Of a stretch of 64,000 nt of DNA, positions 59,248 through 64,000 are shown piece after piece. The stretch's first letter is position 1, and every line of letters starts with the position of its first letter. The notes under the pieces were generated by a model. That model ran no database searches and was not told the DNA's origin. It saw only the letters and a list, made by a program, of their open reading frames with translations. Both the position numbers and the translations under genes were made by a program. The stretch is from Planococcus citri (taxonomy: Eukaryota; Arthropoda; Insecta; Hemiptera; Pseudococcidae), in the NCBI RefSeq assembly GCF_950023065.1, contig NC_088678.1, positions 5,880,580 through 5,944,579 on the forward strand. The letters are read 5' to 3'.

Positions 59248-60631
59248 CCAAAAAGCACAGATTCGTCGTAATCTGAGCTTGGAGGAAGTAAATCGTTATG
59301 AGTACAAAGTTTAGATCGCGACCAAACTTTGGAAAATAATACTTGCAGTATGATTTCATTGTACTTACGATTCACTTCTTGACTATTCTCAGACCAAAGT
59401 GTCCGAAAATAGGAAAGGAAAGAATACTTGTGAATATTTCAAAGTAAATAATCACGAAAGTATTAAGTTGCTTTCACTCATACACACACACACCTAGTCA
59501 AATTTGCCAGAATTTGACGAAAACGTGTTTATTTTTACATGTGTATGTGTGGTGGTAGATGATGAAATCCATCGATGGATAAAAAATCCGTTGAGAATTT
59601 CTCAGAACTCAATCCGTTCGTCGAAACGTGAAAAGCGAGTTCCAGCTTGTCCGCCGCATTGTTGCGTGACCCCTACCACCACCCAAGGACAGACACACAC
59701 GTCGCACTAGCCGCCATCTTTTGATGTCGCCGCTGCAGCTGCGTAGCCACCAACCGACGAGTTGATAGCTACCGCGGCTCGCATTATATATTTTTCTTTT
59801 CAAGTGTGACGACGGTTCTAGCAACGCTCCTCTAGAGAAGCAGCTTGACTGTCATTGTGTTATTTTTTCGCGCGCATTTTTTGCGTCCTCCGTGTGTGTC
59901 TTGTCCGGTATCTTTTCACGTTTTATTTTTTTAAAGTGAATTTTGATACTAAGCAATTTATTTGCATAATTTCTCCGCGTTTGTTTTTCAACCACGCGAT
60001 CAGCAGCAGTAGAACTTCTGTTCGAAGCTATATTTTGCAGCAGTATTGGTAAGTAATATCGTTGAATATTACTATTCATTTCGCGAGTGGCTTTTAATCA
60101 AAGCAAACACATCGCAAGCATTTTTCGCGTATTTTTCAAACCAGCACTCAAAGCTGAGTGATAATTCAGTGTCCTTGTATTTTTTCAGAAATACCCAAGG
60201 TGGTATTTTGGCACCTGAATTTTTTCTCCAGCAATTCGTGTTCGTGTTCGCGATTCATTCGAAGCTAATTTTTTAGCTGAGATCTAGTGCTCTTTATCTT
60301 GTCCGAGTCACCTCTGAAGTGACTTTGCACTCGAATCCCGCTAAGAAACACGTTTCGAGCACGTGTGAAACAGTTCGTCCTGACTCAGCGCTTTTTATCT
60401 TGTCCGGATTACTCGCCGTAGTAATCTAGCGACTTGAGTCAACCGACTGTATAGCTCAGTGCTAGTGAAGCGCAATTTACGTGATAGAATATTTTTGTGT
60501 ACCAGAACCAACTCGCGAATTAAAACCAGCATTGCACGTGAATTTGTGTTCGAAATTTAATAGAAATTTCACACAAAAAAGGGAAAATATTCGTCGTAAT
60601 ATTACCCCAGCTGTAGTTGAATTCGAACGAA
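59248..60631 (+). other. Long untranslated leader of the gypsy-like element
   Basis: About 1.4 kb with several short upstream open frames (for example 59504-59710). A strong donor, GTAAGTAA at 60049, and an acceptor, TATTTTTTCAG ending at 60188, define a possible small intron. Two similar stem-loops at 60286-60331 and 60382-60440 are listed separately. Confidence 0.65.
60286..60440 (+). promoter_or_regulatory. Two related leader hairpins, possible packaging or translation signal
   Basis: Hairpin 1: outer AGTGC (60286-60290) with GCACT (60327-60331), inner GTCAC (60307-60311) with GTGAC (60319-60323). Hairpin 2: outer GACTCA (60382-60387) with TGAGTC (60435-60440), inner GATTAC (60407-60412) with GTAATC (60421-60426). 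Both hold TTTATCTTGTCCG on the 5' side between outer and inner stems. The stem sequences differ while the fold and the shared strand stay the same. Confidence 0.55.
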
Positions 60632-62989
60632 ATGGCATTTACTGGACCAGCTACAGGCACCCGAAGTAAAGCGGTAGCCCTTACGCAACACCAAGTACAT
60701 TGCTTATGTATTGGTGAAACGCACGAAGAATCGTGCGTTACGTTGAAAAATTCGGATAACAAATCCAAACGGAAAAATCGAAAAAATCCACCTACGCAGG
60801 ATTTAAACGTAGAACAACCTGAACAACAATCGAGTCCGCAGAACCTTGTGGAATCATTGTTCAGCAGTCATCCGCCATCAAACAATTCTGACGAAGAATA
60901 TGACGAGGATGATGATGAGGATGACGAAGATTACGTACCTACCGAAGAAAATAACATGGTACATGGATCAGATCTCCCTGACCCGCCCCCAGCGAGGACA
61001 CGTCACCTGCAAAATTACAGGGACTCAAAAAGGGAAGAATGCAGATCCAAAACTGAACCGAAACGACCTGAAATCGCCACCGATGCTGAAATAAATGATC
61101 CGTTGAGATCGTTGTTTCAGCAAACATGGGATTTCACTGAAGGTGCCATAGAGAACCTACAGATTGGTCAAGCAGTTCAAGAACACAGCCTTATCCGAAT
61201 AGAAGACTGTCTAATTAATCTTGTGGACCATGCAGGTAGTACGAACCGCAACATTGACGGATACAGAAACGACGTAAAAGACGTTCGTGAACACTGTACC
61301 CAATGGGCCACTGGCATGAAAGAATATGTAGGTCAAACTACCGGTGCAGCTTTACAAAAAGCTGACAGCGCGATGCAAAAGGCAACGCAATGTGAAACCA
61401 AATTTGACCAAGCGACCAACCTATTCAAAAATGAAATGACAAAACATAAGGCAGAATGCAGCCAGTTAGCTCATGCAGTTGCGGATATGAGAAAGGAAGG
61501 TGGATGTAGACCCAACAGTGGTCTTAATTCCAACCCAACCTTGAAAATAAATGCCAACTTAGTCAGAAGTGCTGGCATTTATTATGACGAATCGAAACGT
61601 TACTTCCCTCATGAATTTGTACGTCAGTTCGAAGACTACGTAAACAAAAGCAATGCCGCCGAAACTCAGAAAATTTACGCATTCCAAGGAGTAATTGAGA
61701 CTCAAGATGCGACAGAGTGGAAAGGCGACATGGTGGGAATAACGGACTACGAAGACCTAAAACAGCGATTCCTTCAACATTATTGGAACAGTCAGTGTCA
61801 AAACGATGCATGGGAATATTTCCAGAAATATTTTTGCGAAACCAAAACGGAGAAACGTCTGTTCTTGGAGATAAAGAGATGGGTCCTATCTCTAATCAAA
61901 CGCAAACATCCAAATATTTCCAAAGTATTGGAAGTAGCAGCTGAAAAAGTGCCCTACCCATACGATAAGAAATTAGCGAAACAAACTACAGTGGAAGGTT
62001 TCATAAGAAAACTTGACGAATTCGCCAACTATGACTCTGACCCGAAGAATAATGTACGCATTGCAGTTCGCAACAGCGCGATGACGCCCGTTCAATGGCA
62101 ACAAACTCCATCATTCGAATGGAATAGAATGCCTAACAACAATTGGAATAACGGAAACGGTTTACCACAGTCCACGTATTGGATACTCAATGCGAATGGA
62201 CAATGGACTCAAATTCCCGGTAACCCGAATAATAACTGGAATTTGAATCAATGGGGTAATCAGACTCCGATGACTTCAAACCAGAATTTCGGTCCGCAAA
62301 TAAGTTGGAATCAAAACTCCAACTCGAATTGGAATATGGGTAACAACCAAAACTTCCAGAATACCAACCCTAACGGGGGTTGGAATTCTCAGAAGAATGC
62401 GAAGAATTCTAATTCTGACAGGAATAGGAATTCTACGCAAGGTCCTACTCCAACAGGGAACTGGACGAACCAACCCATGATCACGAATTCACCGCATAAT
62501 GCGCCGGAACCTCCGAAGAAATCGTATCCAGCTGTTACGAACAAAAATGTAAACGAAGGACAACTACAAATGGCATACCAAAAGCTACAAAAGGCTTTAG
62601 GTAACAATTTCAAAGGGAATCAGAAAATTAATTTCTATCCCAACTCGAACAAAACTAGTAATAGTAATGGCGTTAAACAGAACACCCATTCTAATACCAA
62701 TTCGAACAATTCTGGTGGTAATAACAACAGCAACGATAATGCAAAACCCCAGAACAGCGACAATCGTGGTGAAAAACCGCATGAAGCCAGAAAACCCTCG
62801 ACTTTCCAACCGAAAGTGTCTAGTCAGATACCTTTACCAGTACATTTCTTCGTAATAAACGAGGATGGTACGGTAGGAGAAGGTACTCCGGACAATGCCG
62901 ATTTCTGTGCAGAAATCGAAGAAATCGACCTAGATCACGATTCCAACGAGAGTCAAGACCAAGGAAACGATGACAATTCGGAAAACTAA
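60632..62989 (+). CDS. Gag of the gypsy-like element, Asn/Gln-rich, no zinc knuckle
   Basis: 785 residues from the ATG at 60632; an in-frame TTG 15 nt upstream is not needed. Order: basic N-terminus (KSKRKNRKN); acidic run (EEYDEDDDEDDEDYVPTEE) near 90-106; a helical Q/A-rich region; a Gag capsid-like core at about 313-475 with YFPHEFVRQFEDYV, ATEWKGDMVGITDYEDLKQR and FLQHYW; then an Asn/Trp/Gln-rich segment (about 490-630) and an Asn/Ser-rich one (about 650-715). No CX2CX4HX4C zinc knuckle is visible, which is unusual for gypsy Gag; the basic and Asn-rich parts might bind RNA instead (inference). The frame stops at 62987-62989, overlapping the next frame by 16 nt in the -1 phase. Confidence 0.85.
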   Translation: MAFTGPATGTRSKAVALTQHQVHCLCIGETHEESCVTLKNSDNKSKRKNRKNPPTQDLNVEQPEQQSSPQNLVESLFSSHPPSNNSDEEYDEDDDEDDEDYVPTEENNMVHGSDLPDPPPARTRHLQNYRDSKREECRSKTEPKRPEIATDAEINDPLRSLFQQTWDFTEGAIENLQIGQAVQEHSLIRIEDCLINLVDHAGSTNRNIDGYRNDVKDVREHCTQWATGMKEYVGQTTGAALQKADSAMQKATQCETKFDQATNLFKNEMTKHKAECSQLAHAVADMRKEGGCRPNSGLNSNPTLKINANLVRSAGIYYDESKRYFPHEFVRQFEDYVNKSNAAETQKIYAFQGVIETQDATEWKGDMVGITDYEDLKQRFLQHYWNSQCQNDAWEYFQKYFCETKTEKRLFLEIKRWVLSLIKRKHPNISKVLEVAAEKVPYPYDKKLAKQTTVEGFIRKLDEFANYDSDPKNNVRIAVRNSAMTPVQWQQTPSFEWNRMPNNNWNNGNGLPQSTYWILNANGQWTQIPGNPNNNWNLNQWGNQTPMTSNQNFGPQISWNQNSNSNWNMGNNQNFQNTNPNGGWNSQKNAKNSNSDRNRNSTQGPTPTGNWTNQPMITNSPHNAPEPPKKSYPAVTNKNVNEGQLQMAYQKLQKALGNNFKGNQKINFYPNSNKTSNSNGVKQNTHSNTNSNNSGGNNNSNDNAKPQNSDNRGEKPHEARKPSTFQPKVSSQIPLPVHFFVINEDGTVGEGTPDNADFCAEIEEIDLDHDSNESQDQGNDDNSEN

Positions 62990-63036
62990 AAGGACTAGAC
63001 ACTACAGGGGCACGGTCTAGTAACATCAAAGTCCCC

Positions 63037-64000
63037 ATGAAGTCAATCTTTACGGAATTCATTTGGGTAGGCGACGGTATAGCGCATTTCCTAAAAAGAG
63101 GAGACACGCCATTACCTGTAGCGGTGCCACCATATTTACGTGATCAATTACCAATTGAAGAATTATACAGACGTATAGAGAAAACGGAATTCCCCGAAGG
63201 AGAGAAATTCGTTCTATCAGCTCTGCAATTCGAATTGAATCACTCACCTCAACCTTATGACAAAATAAAGAAAAGTCTAAACAAACTCTTAGATCTACTA
63301 GTCAAAGATAAAGGGGCGGAATTGATTATATTAATCTTCCCAATAGTAAAACCCTGCATTCCAGGTGACCCCAAAAGCATTGGCGTTAAACTAGATCGAT
63401 ATATCGAATACCGTAAAATATTCCAAAACGCGGCGGACGACCAAATTGTAATATTCTGGAAAGAACCGCCCATGTATTATTTGCAGACGCAAAAATTGAT
63501 AACGGCCTCCGGTGTCGAAGCGATTGGCGTCATGGCAGATAAAAACCAACGAGTAATTCCTTGTGAACGAAAGTTCAAATTCGAAAAGGATAGGAACAAG
63601 TACTACCCTGCTATACCTACGTACCGTGTGATTTACGACATGGCTTGTACAGGTATATACAGACTATTCGAAGAATGGAAACGAGTACGTTTAAGCAGAA
63701 ACGCGCTCAAATCTCCATACGACGAAGTACAAAAGATTCTCCAACAACGTCCGCAACCTCCGTACACGTACATGGCTCCGCCTGAACAGCAACCTAAGCA
63801 GGAGGAAGACATAAAGGACGAACCATTAAAAGGTAGTCAGGTCGTCGAACCTAGAAAGAAAACCTTATTCATGGAATATCGAACCTCGTGCAATAATCCC
63901 AATTGCCAACGAGATCCAACGTGTTGCATGTTACCGGAAGAATATTATGAAACATTCACGGACAAGTACACCCGTCCTGCTCAGTTAACAGAACTTGACG
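63037..64000 (+). CDS. Second ORF of the gypsy-like element, function unknown, partial at the window edge
   Basis: An open frame from the ATG at 63037 to the end of the window (321 codons and running). The phase is open from 62974, just after a TGA at 62971, so it overlaps gag by 16 nt in the -1 phase. Access could be by -1 frameshifting (the overlap has GGAAAAC, a non-canonical heptamer) or by restart at the ATG 47 nt after the gag stop. The start of the protein reads TEFIWVGDGIAHFLKRGD, later LSALQFELNHSP, and LLVKDKGAELIILIFPIV. The layout GD-G, then N in a loop, then a hydrophobic strand ending in P recalls SGNH hydrolases, but the serine is replaced by Gly and no DxxH is seen. A Pro/Gln linker and a Cys cluster (SCNNPNCQRDPTCC) follow. 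No aspartic protease or reverse transcriptase motif has appeared by the window end. Confidence 0.75.
   Translation, partial: MKSIFTEFIWVGDGIAHFLKRGDTPLPVAVPPYLRDQLPIEELYRRIEKTEFPEGEKFVLSALQFELNHSPQPYDKIKKSLNKLLDLLVKDKGAELIILIFPIVKPCIPGDPKSIGVKLDRYIEYRKIFQNAADDQIVIFWKEPPMYYLQTQKLITASGVEAIGVMADKNQRVIPCERKFKFEKDRNKYYPAIPTYRVIYDMACTGIYRLFEEWKRVRLSRNALKSPYDEVQKILQQRPQPPYTYMAPPEQQPKQEEDIKDEPLKGSQVVEPRKKTLFMEYRTSCNNPNCQRDPTCCMLPEEYYETFTDKYTRPAQLTELD

Larger units (their letters stand above)
58491..64000 (+). mobile_element. Gypsy-like LTR retrotransposon, 5' half (runs off the window)
   Basis: Starts at 58491 where a CCTCCAG-family repeat is cut. It contains a 738-bp LTR, a TGGCGCCC primer-binding site, a 1.4-kb leader, a gag frame and a second frame that is still open at the window edge. 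Pol and the 3' LTR would lie beyond. The Gag core and primer site favour Ty3/gypsy over BEL/Pao. Confidence 0.85.

Noticed and set aside
59504..59710. 68-codon frame upstream of gag
   Set aside because: An upstream open frame in the retrotransposon leader with no domain; noted in the leader entry only.
1..64000. tRNA or rRNA genes
   Set aside because: None recognised by eye; hairpins in the gypsy-like leader lack the tRNA layout.

Overview
This is a gene-poor, AT-rich, eukaryotic window. Split genes with GT-AG introns, a clip-domain serine protease, copia, gypsy, LINE and Tc1 elements, MITEs and satellites point to an insect nuclear genome. A sap-feeding hemipteran is a guess from general texture only. 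Three host genes are supported. (1) A nine-exon minus-strand equilibrative nucleoside transporter of the ENT4/PMAT type (SLC29 family, stop 1363, start 9043). I could join all nine exons into one 585-residue reading frame. (2) The 3' end of an unrecognised minus-strand gene (40123-40450), with a decayed paralogous exon at 36777-36872. (3) Four internal exons of a plus-strand clip-domain serine protease (52278-53329), with no catalytic-serine exon found in the window.

Layout. 1-9043: the transporter, whose large introns hold degenerate 30-bp-scale repeats and the relic of a foldback element. 9044-9899: the upstream GC-richer flank. 9900-15944: a complete, young copia retrotransposon with 422-bp LTRs (one mismatch seen), GAATG target duplication and one intact 1,632-residue Gag-Pol frame. 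15950-19700: a CACTA-ended foldback element, a dead LINE fragment, and a 1.4-kb element with perfect 30-bp terminal inverted repeats. 19840-22850: a MITE and a dead Tc1 transposase, part of which lies in a 1,191-bp head-to-tail duplication. 22598-26700: exon-like segments with splice signals and a relic of LTR-retrotransposon integrase. 27500-28320: an unexplained GC-rich block. 29340-30500 and 31640-35910: two unrelated satellites (231-257 bp and about 401 bp). 36000-49200: A-rich DNA with an old segmental duplication (37.0-37.8 kb versus 45.2 plus 48.7-49.2 kb), foldback elements and a 5'-truncated LINE. 49214-58490: foldback elements nested in one another, plus the protease. 58491-64000: the 5' half of a gypsy-like element with LTR, primer-binding site, long structured leader, an Asn/Gln-rich Gag without zinc knuckles, and a second frame that runs off the window.

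The most unusual features are the number of long inverted repeats (at least eight structures with arms from about 50 to 900 bp), a short motif (GCTGAACACGAATATGA) shared by repeats that otherwise differ, and the extra frame after gag in the gypsy-like element. That frame is not recognisably protease or reverse transcriptase, and it shows weak hints of an SGNH-hydrolase-like fold.
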